A stretch of 58,149 nucleotides of DNA from Oleiagrimonas sp035690885 (GTDB lineage Bacteria; Pseudomonadota; Gammaproteobacteria; Xanthomonadales; Rhodanobacteraceae): the NCBI GenBank assembly GCA_035690885.1, contig DASSKC010000161.1, forward strand, positions 1 through 58,149, written 5' to 3'. Position 1 is the first letter of the stretch. Each line of letters opens with the position of its first letter. A model generated the notes under the pieces. It saw nothing but the letters and a program-made list of their open reading frames with translations. It did no database searches and was not told where the DNA came from. Shown one piece after another: positions 1 through 8,970 of the stretch. Made by a program: the position numbers and the translations under genes.

Positions 1-100
1 CGAGCAGTTGACCGGAGGGTGTCGGTTGGGTAAACGTGTCGTCTGATTTTTGTTTGCGGCCCGACCTCTGGACGGGCGCTCGATCGCCAGAGACTCTGCC

Positions 101-1708
101 ATGACCGCCAAATCCGTCCCGCCTGCTGCCGGCATCGTGCCCGAAGGACCGCAATTCCTCGGCCATCCGCGCGGCTTGTTCGTGTTGTTTTTCGCCGAGA
201 TGTGGGAGCGCTTTTCGTACTACGGAATGCGCGCCATCCTCGTCTTCTACCTGCTGCAGCACTGGCTGTTTTCCGAGGACAAGGCCTATCTCATCTACGG
301 CGCCTACACGGCGCTGGTCTTCATCACCCCGGTGGTCGGCGGTTATCTGGCTGACCGCTACATCGGCCAGCGCAAGGCGGTGCAGTTCGGCGCCATCCTG
401 CTGGTGATCGGGCACGGCCTGATGGCCATCGAAGGCGATGGCGGTCAGGATTCGGCCGCATTGAACGTGTTCTGGCTGGCATTGGCCTTCATCATCATGG
501 GCGTGGGCTTCTTGAAGGCCAACATCTCGGTCATCGTCGGCCAGTTGTATCGTCAGGGCGATGCGCGCCGCGACCCCGCGTTCACCATCTTCTACATGGG
601 CATCAACCTGGGTGCCTTCATGGGCTCGCTGCTGGTCGGCTATCTGGGTACGGTGTACGGCTGGAGCTGGGGCTTCGGCGCCGCCGGCGTCGGCATGCTG
701 CTGGGGCTGGTGGTGTTTGTCTGGGGCCGTTCGAGCCTGCTTGGCCACGGCGAGCCGCCGCATCCGCAGCGTTTGCAGCGCCGCGTTGCCGGCCTGAAAA
801 CCGAGTGGTGGATTTACCTGTGGGGCATCGTCGGCGTGGGCGTGGTCACCATGCTGGTGCAGTATCAAGGCGTGGTCGGCTGGTTGCTGGGGCTCGCCGG
901 GCTGTGCGTGATCGTGTACTTGCTGCTCACGGCCGTGTCACGCTTGGAGAGGATCCAGCGCCACCGGATTTTTGCGGCCATGTTCCTGATCGGCCTGCAG
1001 CCGCTGTTCTGGGCCTTGTTCGAGCAGGCCGGGTCCTCGCTCAACGTGTATACCAAGGAGGAGGTCGACCGCGTGGTCTTCGGCTGGGAAGTGCCGGCGT
1101 CGATGTTCCAGTCCATCAACGCGTTCTACATCATGACGCTGGGGCCGGTGTTTGCGTGGCTGTGGATGTTTCTGGCGCGCCGTGGCTGGGAGCCGTCGAC
1201 GCCGGCCAAATTCGGGCTGGGCCTGGTCCAGCTCGGTGCCGGTTTCCTGGTGCTGGTGGCCGGTGCCGCCTCGGTTGCCACCGGCAGTTTGACGCCGCTG
1301 GTGTTCATTTTCCTGATCTACATGCTGCACACCATGGGCGAGTTGTGTCTTTCGCCGGTGGGCTTGTCGGCGATGACCAAGTTGGCGCCGGTGTCCATGG
1401 TCAGCCTGTTGATGGGTACCTGGTTCCTGGCCAGCGCCGCCGGCAACTACATCGCCGGACTGGTGGCCCGCGCCACCGGCGGCGAGGCCGAGGCGGGCGC
1501 ATTGGCCACCCCGGTGCTGGATGTCTATCAGCGCATCGGCTGGTTGGCGGTGGCCGTGGGTATCGGCGTGATCGTGGTGTCACCATGGGTTCGGCGACTG
1601 ATGCACGAAGACGTCGATGGCGACGACGGTGGCCACCTGGCCGGTCAAGGCGAGATCGGCGAGCCGGACGCCGCCGGAATCCACACCGAGAGCGAGCGCG
1701 CTTCGTAG
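101..1708 (+). CDS. POT family proton-dependent oligopeptide transporter
   Basis: Proton-coupled importer of di- and tripeptides in the inner membrane (major facilitator superfamily, POT/PTR2 family). The 535-residue protein has the family signature near its N-terminus, with the E-x-x-E-R-F-S-Y-Y-G-M motif around residues 30-40 in the first membrane helix, and a run of hydrophobic helices consistent with the 14 of bacterial POTs. The long hydrophilic stretch near residue 220 fits the loop between the two six-helix bundles. The acidic C-terminal tail is cytoplasmic by inference. The reading frame is open from base 50, but ATG 101 gives the usual short N-terminus before helix 1. It lies alone on this strand. 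Family assignment is firm; substrate range is not visible. Confidence 0.93.
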   Translation: MTAKSVPPAAGIVPEGPQFLGHPRGLFVLFFAEMWERFSYYGMRAILVFYLLQHWLFSEDKAYLIYGAYTALVFITPVVGGYLADRYIGQRKAVQFGAILLVIGHGLMAIEGDGGQDSAALNVFWLALAFIIMGVGFLKANISVIVGQLYRQGDARRDPAFTIFYMGINLGAFMGSLLVGYLGTVYGWSWGFGAAGVGMLLGLVVFVWGRSSLLGHGEPPHPQRLQRRVAGLKTEWWIYLWGIVGVGVVTMLVQYQGVVGWLLGLAGLCVIVYLLLTAVSRLERIQRHRIFAAMFLIGLQPLFWALFEQAGSSLNVYTKEEVDRVVFGWEVPASMFQSINAFYIMTLGPVFAWLWMFLARRGWEPSTPAKFGLGLVQLGAGFLVLVAGAASVATGSLTPLVFIFLIYMLHTMGELCLSPVGLSAMTKLAPVSMVSLLMGTWFLASAAGNYIAGLVARATGGEAEAGALATPVLDVYQRIGWLAVAVGIGVIVVSPWVRRLMHEDVDGDDGGHLAGQGEIGEPDAAGIHTESERAS

Positions 1709-1761
1709 CGTGGCAGCGGCCGTGGAGACGGCACTCGGCACGATTGGCACGGAGATGATTG

Positions 1762-1980
1762 ATGGTTGACCTGCAATCCGTGATCACCTGCCCGGCGTGT
1801 GGCGCGTCGCACCGCGAGGTCATGCCGACCAACGCATGCCAATGGTTTTACGAGTGCCGGTCGTGTCATGCCGTGCTCACGCCGCAGCCCGGCGACTGTT
1901 GCGTGTTTTGCTCGTACGGGACGGTCAAGTGTCCGCCGGTGCAGCAGGGCGATGCATGTTGCGGCGATGCCGACGAATGA
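1762..1980 (+). CDS. GDCCVxC domain small cysteine-rich protein
   Basis: A 72-residue protein with nine cysteines and the signature G-D-C-C-V-F-C near residue 46. This motif defines the GDCCVxC family, some members of which carry selenocysteine; here all positions are ordinary Cys codons. Paired Cys-x-x-Cys motifs near residues 10-13 and 33-36 suggest a small zinc-ribbon-like fold, and the tail ends with a further Cys-Cys pair. The function of the family is not established; thiol redox or metal handling is the usual guess. An ATG at 1762 is preceded by GGAG at a normal distance, so the TTG one codon earlier is not needed. It starts 53 bp after the peptide transporter and could share its transcript. 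Confidence 0.8.
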   Translation: MVDLQSVITCPACGASHREVMPTNACQWFYECRSCHAVLTPQPGDCCVFCSYGTVKCPPVQQGDACCGDADE

Positions 1981-2091
1981 GTCGGGCGGTGGCGAGGGTG
2001 GCCGGAGTCGGCGCGCGACGTTGTCGGTCTGTGCAGGTGCTTTTCTGGCCGGGGAATTGTTCGGTCAGGTTCAGGTAACTTAGTGTTTTGC

Positions 2092-2134
2092 AACCAAATC
2101 TTCGAATTGCGCGTGTGTGCCGTCAAATTTGGTT
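2092..2134. repeat. Short inverted repeat in the intergenic region before the BON gene
   Basis: The 398-bp gap between the GDCCVxC gene and the BON-domain gene (1981-2378) contains AACCAAAT at 2092-2099 and ATTTGGTT at 2127-2134, a perfect 8-bp inverted repeat around a 27-nt spacer. It has no T-run, so it is not a clear terminator; it could be an operator or the end of the upstream transcript. I see no credible gene in the rest of this gap. Confidence 0.35.
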
Positions 2135-2378
2135 CAAGTTAACCGCGACGCGTGTAGAACAGTCGACGACAGGTTGCGCAACCCGCTTGAAGCGACGTTC
2201 CGCGGACCGGGTTTGACGATTCACAGCCCATCCATCGTGGCAGCGGTCACATCACGTGCCTGCCGTGTACTTCACCGGACCCCCGGTGCAGACCGCACGA
2301 TGTTTGTACCTCGGGTTCGTACCGTCCATTTGCAGTGAGTCCGCATCGTTCACTGCGCCCGATACGGGAGACAAACCC

Positions 2379-3314
2379 ATGTTGCATTCCAAATCCAAAT
2401 TGTTGACTCCAATCGCTGCTGCGCTCGTGTTGGCGCTGGCTTCCGGGAGTGCGATGGCATACAACACGGACATGACGAATCAGTCCAGGCAGTCCGATAC
2501 GGACGTGATGAGCCAGTCCGATCAATCCAAAACGGACGTGATGAACCAGTCCAGCTCGGACATGACGAACCAATCCAATTCGGACGTCTATCGCGAAGGC
2601 CAGATCTGGGCGACCTATGTGGTCAATCCGGCGCTGCAGTCGTACCAGATCAAGAGCGACGTGCAAGGCAGCAAGGTCACGCTGTCCGGCACCGTCGATA
2701 CGAAGTACGACAAGCTGCTCGCCGGAACCATCGCGCAGCAGGTCAAGGGTATTTCCACGGTCGACAACCAGATCAAGGTCGATCCGACGCATGTCGTCGT
2801 GACGACGTTCATACCGGCCAACGTCTACGCGCAGCACGTGCAAAATGCCACGACCAGTGCGGAGATCAACTCGAAGCTGCTGTGGAATGAATATACCGAC
2901 GGTCTGGATATCCGTGTCTCCACACACGGTGGCAAAGTCACCCTGACGGGCACGGCCGACACGGCCAAGGCCAAACAGCGTGCGCAGCAGATCGCGGCGA
3001 ATACCGTCGGTGTCCACTCCGTGGACAACCGGATCACGGTCAACGGGACGTCTGCTGCCGACTCCAACTCAGCCAGCCAGGTCAGCGACGACTGGATCGC
3101 CGACAAGGTGAAGGCCAGCTACCGGTATACCAGCGGCATGAATGATGGCGCGATCGACGTCGACGTCAATAACGGCACGGTGTCGCTTTCGGGCGCCGTG
3201 GACTCGACCATGCAGCGGCAACGCGCCATTGCCATCGCGCAGCATATTCGCGGCGTCGATGCGGTCAATGCCGATGGAATCCAGGTGGTTTCCGGCGACA
3301 TGACAAGCGACTGA
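2379..3314 (+). CDS. Periplasmic protein with three BON domains (OsmY-like)
   Basis: BON domains bind phospholipid or outer-membrane surfaces, and OsmY-type proteins are periplasmic stress factors. From ATG 2379 the 311-residue product has a signal peptide of about 29 residues ending S-G-S-A-M-A-Y. A Gln/Ser/Asp-rich linker follows, built from repeats of the form D-V/M-x-N/S-Q-S. Three BON domains then fall at roughly residues 70-145, 160-225 and 235-305, each with the strand pattern G-x-V-T/S-L-S/T-G and a closing G-V-x-x-V-x-N/D. The frame is open further upstream, but only ATG 2379 places the signal peptide correctly and it follows GGGAG. It is monocistronic. Three domains rather than the two of E. 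coli OsmY suggest a surface-coating or envelope-stress role; this is inference. Confidence 0.85.
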   Translation: MLHSKSKLLTPIAAALVLALASGSAMAYNTDMTNQSRQSDTDVMSQSDQSKTDVMNQSSSDMTNQSNSDVYREGQIWATYVVNPALQSYQIKSDVQGSKVTLSGTVDTKYDKLLAGTIAQQVKGISTVDNQIKVDPTHVVVTTFIPANVYAQHVQNATTSAEINSKLLWNEYTDGLDIRVSTHGGKVTLTGTADTAKAKQRAQQIAANTVGVHSVDNRITVNGTSAADSNSASQVSDDWIADKVKASYRYTSGMNDGAIDVDVNNGTVSLSGAVDSTMQRQRAIAIAQHIRGVDAVNADGIQVVSGDMTSD

Positions 3315-3583
3315 CTTCGACTGCAGCACGGTAAAACACGGCGAAGCGGGCTTGGCGGCATGCCGTCGGCATAGTTGCCCAGGCATTGCCATGGCACATG
3401 GTGTCGTCGCCAGCCCCTTGTTGTTTCCAACGGTGAACAATCCATCCACGCTGCACGGGCTTATCAAAGTCCGGTGACGGTCCTAGATTATCTGGCGTCC
3501 GGCGACAGGAGGTGTTGCAACCGACTTCCTTCGTCTTTCCGTTTCACCGTCCGGGTGCACTTGCCCGGCTCACGGAGTCTGCC

Positions 3584-4180
3584 ATGAGTGCCGTCATCGA
3601 TATCTTCAAGAAGCGCCGTACCCAATACGCCCTGGGCGATCAGTTGCCCATGAGCCGGGATGCGGTCAAGGAGCTGGTCCGCGAGGCCGTACGCGAGGCG
3701 CCATCGGCGTTCAACTCGCAAAGTTCGCGTGTGGTGATCCTGTTTGGCGAGGAGCATCGCAAGCTCTGGAACATCACCAGGGAAACCCTGCGCGCGATTG
3801 TGCCGGCGGAAAATTTCCCCGCCACCGATGCCAAGATCGACAGCTTCGCCGCTGGTGCCGGCACGGTGTTGTTTTTCGAGGACAAGGCGGTGATCCGCAA
3901 GCTGCAGGAAGACTTCCCGCTGTATGCCGACAAGTTCCCGGTGTTTTCCGACAATGCCGCCGGCATGGCGCAGTTTGCCGTATGGACCGCATTGGCCGGA
4001 GCCGATATCGGCGCCAGCCTGCAGCATTACCACCCGCTGATCGACGGTGAGGTGGCCAAGGCCTGGGGCCTGCCCGAAGACTGGCAGCTGTCGGCGCAGA
4101 TGCCGTTCGGTTCGCACCAGAAGGAGATCGGCGCGAAGGAATACATGGACAACGACGCGCGCTTCCGTGTGTTTGGCTGA
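3584..4180 (+). CDS. Nitroreductase family oxidoreductase (Frm2/Hbn1-like)
   Basis: FMN-dependent oxidoreductase of the nitroreductase superfamily, subgroup of yeast Frm2/Hbn1. The 198-residue product begins with the typical R-R-T-Q-Y-A-L-G motif at residues 11-18, which in this subgroup contacts the FMN phosphate, followed by the conserved A-P-S-A-F-N-S-Q motif near residue 40. The C-terminal H-Q-K-E-I-G and F-R-V-F ending also match the subgroup. ATG 3584 is chosen because it puts the FMN motif at the expected distance; an upstream in-frame start at 3512 would add a non-conserved tail. It is monocistronic, with a strong hairpin 40 bp downstream. Physiological substrate is unknown; relatives respond to oxidative and lipid stress. 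Confidence 0.85.
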   Translation: MSAVIDIFKKRRTQYALGDQLPMSRDAVKELVREAVREAPSAFNSQSSRVVILFGEEHRKLWNITRETLRAIVPAENFPATDAKIDSFAAGAGTVLFFEDKAVIRKLQEDFPLYADKFPVFSDNAAGMAQFAVWTALAGADIGASLQHYHPLIDGEVAKAWGLPEDWQLSAQMPFGSHQKEIGAKEYMDNDARFRVFG

Positions 4181-4222
4181 GTCGCGCCCGGATCATGCAA
4201 CGGCCATGGGTGCGTCGGGACA

Positions 4223-4255
4223 GGAATGCCTTGCGGTGTTGCCGCAAGGCATTCC
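4223..4255 (+). terminator. Hairpin downstream of the nitroreductase gene
   Basis: GGAATGCCTTGCGG at 4223-4236 and CCGCAAGGCATTCC at 4242-4255 form perfect 14-bp arms around a 5-nt loop. There is no T-run after it, so it may be a rho-assisted or transcript-stabilising hairpin rather than a classical terminator. Confidence 0.5.
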
Positions 4256-4288
4256 ATCAACGCGACCGTGTAGGGAACCTCGAATAAC

Positions 4289-4450
4289 CGCGTCACCCCA
4301 GCGTAGGCTGGGGTCCAGTGTCTTTATGCCTTTGACGCCAAAGACACTGGATGACATGCGGCTTCTGCCGCATGCCCTTCGGGCCATTCGCTGCGCGAAT
4401 GTTTGCTTCGGCATCCTGCCTTCGCGATCCTGCTTTCGCAGGAATGACGG
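4289..4450. repeat. MITE-like intergenic repeat with nested hairpins
   Basis: This non-coding block starts with GCGTCACCCCAGC and ends with GCAGGAATGACGG, imperfect inverted ends of the kind seen in Xanthomonadales and Neisseria intergenic repeats. Inside are several strong hairpins: CCAGTGTCTTT paired with AAAGACACTGG, and CATGCGGC paired with GCCGCATG. No transposase gene is present. It fills much of the 375-bp gap between the nitroreductase gene and ilvE. Confidence 0.5.
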
Positions 4451-4478
4451 ATAAATGGGTGGTTTTTCGAGCTTGCCT

Positions 4479-4550
4479 GTAGGGGCGGCGGAAGCCGCGA
4501 TCGGCATGACCGTACAGGTGCACCCCCATCGCGGCTTCCGCCGCTCCTAC
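4479..4550. repeat. REP-like palindrome next to the ilvE stop codon
   Basis: Arms 4479-4501 and 4528-4550 are 23 bp long with one mismatch (core GGCGGAAGCCGCGAT and its complement). A related single arm is found at 58097-58119 at the right edge of the window, so this is a dispersed repeat. Its position 5 bp beyond the ilvE stop suggests it also ends or stabilises that transcript. Confidence 0.6.
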
Positions 4551-4555
4551 AGCGA

Positions 4556-5557
4556 TCAGCTCAGCCAGTTGAACGGGTCTTCGCTGCGCCCGGTCTGGAT
4601 GGCCAGCAGGGCTTCGCGCAAGCGCTGGGTGTTGGGCCCGAGCTTGCCGTCGCCGACGGTCAACTCCTGGCCGTCATGCAGGAACGTGCCGACGCCGGCC
4701 ATGACCGCGGCGGTGCCGGACAGGGCTGCTTCGCCGTCGGGGATCCAGTCCTTGATGTCCTGCACGGTGAAATCGCGTTCGATCACTTCGTAGCCGAGGT
4801 GTTTGGCGATGTTGATGACCGAGTCGCGGGTCACGCCGTGCAGGAACGAAGCATCCAGCGGCTTGGTCAGCAGCTGCTTGTCGTTGATCAGGAAAAAGTT
4901 GGAGGCGCCGGTTTCCTGCACGTCGCCGTTGGGGCAGAACAGGACCTGGTCGGCGCCGTGGTTTTTGCGTGCGCCGACCACGTGACGCATGGCAGCGGCG
5001 TAGTTGCCGCCGGTCTTGGCCTGGCCGAAGCCGGGCGTGCTGCGCATCTGCTTGTCTTCGATCAGGATCTTGAGCGGACGCGCGCCACCGGAGAAGTAGT
5101 CGCCGACCGGCGAGGCCAGCATGTACAGCAGCGCTTCCGTGGATGGACGACCGGCGGCGCCGATGTTGGCTTCGGTGCCGATCAGGGTGGGGCGCAGGTA
5201 CAGCGCGCCGGGCGGCTCGGGAACGTCGGCCCTGGCGCTTTCGACCACGTCGCGGATCATGCGCTCGACGACGTCGGCCGGTGGCAGCGGCAGGCACAAC
5301 AGCTCGGCGCTGTTGGCAAAGCGCGCCACATGGCGGTCGATGCGGAAGATGCGCACGTCGCCATCGGGCATGCGGAAGGCTTTCATGCCTTCGAAGCACT
5401 CGCTGCCGTAGTGCAGCACGTGCGCGGCCGGGTGCAGGCTCAGCGGCGCCACCGGCACCAGCTCCGGCTGCGACCACTGCCCGTCACTGTAGCGGGCGAG
5501 CGTCATCCGTTCTGAAAACACGGAGCCGAACGGTGCGGCTGTCTTGTTCTGGGCCAT
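4556..5557 (-). CDS. ilvE: Branched-chain amino acid aminotransferase
   Basis: PLP enzyme that catalyses the last step of Ile, Leu and Val synthesis and the first step of their breakdown, with 2-oxoglutarate/glutamate as partner. The 333-residue product shows the fold-type IV hallmarks: H-Y-G-S-E-C-F-E-G-M-K-A-F near residue 50, the PLP lysine in A-K-T-G-G-N-Y-A-A, and D-x-Q-E-T-G-A-S-N-F-F further on. Length and motif order fit group II BCATs. The start is ambiguous within three codons: ATG 5557 (M-A-Q-N-K) or ATG 5566, with GAGG just upstream. It is a single minus-strand gene whose end abuts a REP-like palindrome. Confidence is high for the family. Confidence 0.95.
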   Translation of the reverse strand: MAQNKTAAPFGSVFSERMTLARYSDGQWSQPELVPVAPLSLHPAAHVLHYGSECFEGMKAFRMPDGDVRIFRIDRHVARFANSAELLCLPLPPADVVERMIRDVVESARADVPEPPGALYLRPTLIGTEANIGAAGRPSTEALLYMLASPVGDYFSGGARPLKILIEDKQMRSTPGFGQAKTGGNYAAAMRHVVGARKNHGADQVLFCPNGDVQETGASNFFLINDKQLLTKPLDASFLHGVTRDSVINIAKHLGYEVIERDFTVQDIKDWIPDGEAALSGTAAVMAGVGTFLHDGQELTVGDGKLGPNTQRLREALLAIQTGRSEDPFNWLS

Positions 5558-5704
5558 AAAGCGCATGTCCTCATTGGTAGGCATCGAAACGCGGGTCGTG
5601 TGGCGGGCAGCGGTTCGGGGACCCTGCGCCAACCTGCGTATCATAGCCGCTTCATGCGGGCCGTTGCCTGCTTTCGGGTGTGTCAGCGGTGAGCCTTGGT
5701 CTTG

Positions 5705-6439
5705 TCAGCCGGCCAGCGGCAATCCGCGCAAATCCACGCCGTTGCGGTCGACACCGAGTACGGAACCTTGCTGATACCAGTCGCCAAGCACGATGCGTTG
5801 GGCAGGCTGGTCGTGCAGGGTGAAGTCGTGGATCGCCGGGCGGTGGGTGTGGCCGTGGATGAGGCGGGTGACACCGGCATCGTGCATCGCCGTTTCCACC
5901 GCGGTCTGGTTGACGTCCATGATGGTTTCGTCGGTGCTGCCGGTGTGGTCGCGGCTCTCGGTGCGTGATTGGGTAGCCAGGGCGCGGCGTGCTTGCAAGG
6001 GCGTGGCCAGCACCTGGGCTTTCCATTCGGGCGTACGCACTTGGGCGCGCACTTTCTGGTAGACGGTGTCGTCGGTGCACAGCGTGTCGCCGTGCATCAG
6101 CAGCGTGGGCGTGCCTTCGATGTCGTGGACCACGGCATCGTCCGTGATCAGGTGCATGCCGGCGCGCTCGGCAAACGCCGGGCCGAGCAGGAAATCGCGG
6201 TTGCCGTGCATGAAGTACACCGGCACGCCGCTGGCGGACAACGCGTGGGTGGCGGCGGCGATGCGCGCGGGCAGCTCGGCGTCGTCGTCATCGCCGATCC
6301 AGGCTTCGACCAGGTCGCCGAGGATGTACAAGGCATGCGCCGCACGGACCTCGGCGCTGGCGAGGTAATCCTCGAACAGGCGCGTGATTTGCGGTCGGCT
6401 GTCGTCCAGGTGCAGGTCGGCGATGAACAACGTGGTCAT
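5705..6439 (-). CDS. lpxH: UDP-2,3-diacylglucosamine diphosphatase
   Basis: Hydrolyses UDP-2,3-diacylglucosamine to lipid X and UMP in lipid A synthesis, at the inner face of the inner membrane. The 244-residue protein has the calcineurin-type metallophosphatase motifs in order: D-L-H-L near residue 8, G-D-L-V-E-A-W-I-G-D-D-D near residue 41, H-G-N-R-D near residue 78, H-G-D near residue 115 and H-G-H-T-H-R-P near residue 195, which supply the two Mn ions. It is translated after the cyclophilin gene with a 3-bp gap, a gene pairing (ppi-lpxH) that is common in gammaproteobacteria. Confidence 0.95.
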   Translation of the reverse strand: MTTLFIADLHLDDSRPQITRLFEDYLASAEVRAAHALYILGDLVEAWIGDDDDAELPARIAAATHALSASGVPVYFMHGNRDFLLGPAFAERAGMHLITDDAVVHDIEGTPTLLMHGDTLCTDDTVYQKVRAQVRTPEWKAQVLATPLQARRALATQSRTESRDHTGSTDETIMDVNQTAVETAMHDAGVTRLIHGHTHRPAIHDFTLHDQPAQRIVLGDWYQQGSVLGVDRNGVDLRGLPLAG

Positions 6440-6442
6440 GTG

Positions 6443-7171
6443 TCAGGGCGCCTTCGACTTGGATGCGTCGGACTTCTTGCTCGACTTGGGTGCCGGTGCG
6501 CTGGATGCACTGGCCGGCGCGCTGCTGGCGACGGCAGGCTTGTTCGCCCCGACCACCGCGGCGTTCTTGATGACCACCAGCGGCTCGGGCACGTCGCCGG
6601 CGAACGGGCCTTGTGCGTGCGTGGGCAGGCTGCCGATCTTGTCGACCACGTCCATGCCCTTGATGACCTTGCCGAACACGGTATAGCCCCAGGTCTGGCC
6701 GCTTTTGTCGTTGATGTAGTCCAGACGCCGGTTGTCGACGAGGTTGATGAAAAACTGCGAGGTGCCCGAGTCGGGGTCCGCGCCGCGGGCCACGGCGACG
6801 GTGCCGCGCAGGTTGCTCAGGCCGTTGTCGGACTCGGCGGGGACCGGGTCGCGGGTGCGCTTTTGCACCAGTTGACGGTTGTAGATGCCGCCCTGGATCA
6901 GGTAGCCCTCGATGACGCGATGGAACACGGTGCCGTCATAAAAGCCCGACTTCACGTATTGCATGAAGTTGGCCACGCTCTTGGGCGACTTGTTCGGAAA
7001 CAACTCGATGGTGATGTCGCCTTCGCTGGTGTGCAGCACCACCTTGGGCAGCGGCGCCTGGGCTTTTGCCGCGGTGCTGGCCGTGGCCGGCGCCTGGGGT
7101 GTGTCGGCCAGGGCGCCGCCCGGCGGCGCGAGGGTCAGCAGCAGGAGGGGCAGCAGGAATCGTTTCAGCAT
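6443..7171 (-). CDS. Periplasmic cyclophilin-type peptidyl-prolyl isomerase
   Basis: Catalyses cis-trans isomerisation of prolyl bonds in exported proteins. Starting at ATG 7171 gives a signal peptide (M-L-K-R-F-L-L-P-L-L, cleavage near A-L-A-D at residues 21-24). The cyclophilin domain follows at about residues 48-210, with F-H-R-V-I, the Q-G-G core and the conserved S-Q-F-F-I-N. The C-terminal 30 residues are Ala/Ser/Pro/Lys-rich and look disordered, an extra not needed for the fold. The frame extends 18 codons upstream, but those residues would precede the signal peptide. It is upstream of and almost abutting lpxH, so the two are co-transcribed. Confidence 0.92.
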   Translation of the reverse strand: MLKRFLLPLLLLTLAPPGGALADTPQAPATASTAAKAQAPLPKVVLHTSEGDITIELFPNKSPKSVANFMQYVKSGFYDGTVFHRVIEGYLIQGGIYNRQLVQKRTRDPVPAESDNGLSNLRGTVAVARGADPDSGTSQFFINLVDNRRLDYINDKSGQTWGYTVFGKVIKGMDVVDKIGSLPTHAQGPFAGDVPEPLVVIKNAAVVGANKPAVASSAPASASSAPAPKSSKKSDASKSKAP

Positions 7172-7242
7172 CGCGGGATGGATTGGCGGCTCGAAAGGGG
7201 ATGATACGCAAACGCGGGCGCGCATGCGTCGAAAATCGTGGC

Positions 7243-8907
7243 TCAGCCGGTGCGCCCGGCACCGCCGCGGCGGTCGCGCGTGCGGATGTGGCGTTTTTGC
7301 AGTTCCATCAGGATCGGCCGCAGCTGGTTGACGTCGGCCTGGATGCGGGCGCGCTGGTAGTAGTTGAGATCCTTGTTGTCGAGGATGCGCTTGAGCTGTT
7401 CCATGGCATCGAACGGGCGTCCGGCCAGGTAGCTGGCGTTGGCCCAGGCCTCGGCGGCATCCACCTTGTGCCCGGCGATTTCGCTGGCGCGCGCGTAGGT
7501 CTGGAACATCTGTGGCCCGGTTTCGTTGTCGAGCAACGGCTTGAGCAGTGCGGTGGCCTGGCGCGCGTGGGCTTCGGACTTGTTGCCGATCAGGGCCTTG
7601 CTGTAGGCGATCACGATGGCGCGATTGTGCGGCGCGCCGGCGTTCAAAGCGGCATACAGTTGCAGTGCCTTGTGTGCCTGTCCGTCCTGATCCAGGGCGC
7701 CGGCCATGGCCAGGCGCATGGGCAGGTTGGACGGGTATTTGGCCAGCAGCGGCTTGAGTTGCGCGATGGCCTTGTCGCCTTGATGGTCGCGCGTCAGCGC
7801 CAGCGCGTAGGCGTAGACCGTGGCCGGCGTCTTGAAACCCTTGCGATGCATGTGGTTGCGGTAGTACTTGACCGCCCAGTCCGGATCGTGGCTGAGGACG
7901 CGCACGCGTTCGCGCATCAGCGCATACAGCGTCGGGTCACCGTCGCCGGTCTGGCTGGTGGCGGTCAGCTCGGCGGGGTCGTTGACGTAGCGGATCGGGG
8001 CCGTGGTCTTGCGCCATTGCTCGAGACTGATCGGCGGAACCTTGTTGTTTTCGTACTCGGCCTTGAGCGCGCCCGCGCGGGCCTTGGAATCGGCAATGCG
8101 ATTGAGCGTGACCGGATGGGTCTTGAGCAGGGCCGGGATGCTGCCGTTGCTGCCGACGGTGTTCTCCATGCGCTGGAAAAAACTTGCCATGGCGTCGGGG
8201 TTGTAGCCCGACGCCGCCAGGGTCTGGATGCCGATGCGGTCGGCCTCGACCTCGTCCTTGCGCGTGAAGTTGATCTTGCGTTGCTGGATAAGGCCCATGC
8301 CGGCGGCCAGCACGCCCATCGCGGTGTCGCTGCCGCTGTGATAGCGGTTGTTGCCGTACACATAGCCTTGGTTGCCCTGCGCCGCGCTGGCGGCGATGGC
8401 GCCCAGCAGCACCAGTGCCATCAGTGGCAGGTCTTTCTTGGAGGCCTCGAAGGCGCGCTCGAGATGGTGCTGGGTGATGTGGCCGATTTCGTGCGCCATG
8501 ACCGCGGCCAGCTCGCTTTCGCTGTGGGTCAGGTCGATCAGGCCGGCGTTGACGCCGATGTAGCCGCCGGGCGCGGCGAAGGCATTGATGACCGAGGTGT
8601 TGACGACGAAAAACGTGAACTGCTGTTGCGGGTTGTCGCTGTGTGCCACCAGCCGGTAACCGACGTCGTTGAGATAGTCGTGCACCAGCGGATCGTCCAG
8701 CACCAGATGCATGGAGCGCATCTTGTGCAGCATGTTGGCGCCGTACTGGCGGGCCTCGTGCGGTGACAGCATGGCCTGCGCCGAGCCGCCCAGATCGGGC
8801 AAGCGCACCGCATCCTGGGTGCTGGCGGCATGCGCCGCACCACCCCACCCGGCGGCGAAGGCGAGACTGGCGGCCAGCAATCCGGCAGTGAGGCGATGGG
8901 TCAGCAT
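7243..8907 (-). CDS. M48 family metalloprotease with TPR region (BepA/YfgC-like)
   Basis: Periplasmic zinc metalloprotease and chaperone of outer-membrane protein assembly by homology with E. coli BepA. The 554-residue product has a signal peptide ending A-A-H-A near residue 27, the H-E-I-G-H zinc motif at residues 139-143, and the third ligand in E-V-E-A-D-R-I-G near residue 220. The C-terminal half (about 320-540) is helical with TPR-like repeats. ATG 8907 is chosen because it places the signal peptide at the N-terminus. It is 71 bp upstream of the cyclophilin gene and may head a transcript with it and lpxH, which would group envelope functions. Confidence 0.9.
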   Translation of the reverse strand: MLTHRLTAGLLAASLAFAAGWGGAAHAASTQDAVRLPDLGGSAQAMLSPHEARQYGANMLHKMRSMHLVLDDPLVHDYLNDVGYRLVAHSDNPQQQFTFFVVNTSVINAFAAPGGYIGVNAGLIDLTHSESELAAVMAHEIGHITQHHLERAFEASKKDLPLMALVLLGAIAASAAQGNQGYVYGNNRYHSGSDTAMGVLAAGMGLIQQRKINFTRKDEVEADRIGIQTLAASGYNPDAMASFFQRMENTVGSNGSIPALLKTHPVTLNRIADSKARAGALKAEYENNKVPPISLEQWRKTTAPIRYVNDPAELTATSQTGDGDPTLYALMRERVRVLSHDPDWAVKYYRNHMHRKGFKTPATVYAYALALTRDHQGDKAIAQLKPLLAKYPSNLPMRLAMAGALDQDGQAHKALQLYAALNAGAPHNRAIVIAYSKALIGNKSEAHARQATALLKPLLDNETGPQMFQTYARASEIAGHKVDAAEAWANASYLAGRPFDAMEQLKRILDNKDLNYYQRARIQADVNQLRPILMELQKRHIRTRDRRGGAGRTG

Positions 8908-8970
8908 GGGGGCGATACAAAACAGGTTGAGTGGTATTTGGACCACGATACCTTAGCGAGGTTTCGCAAA

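Noticed and set aside
2247..3017. 256-codon minus-strand ORF opposite the BON gene
   Set aside because: Repetitive shadow of the D/Q/S-rich linker and BON repeats; no start signal or domain.
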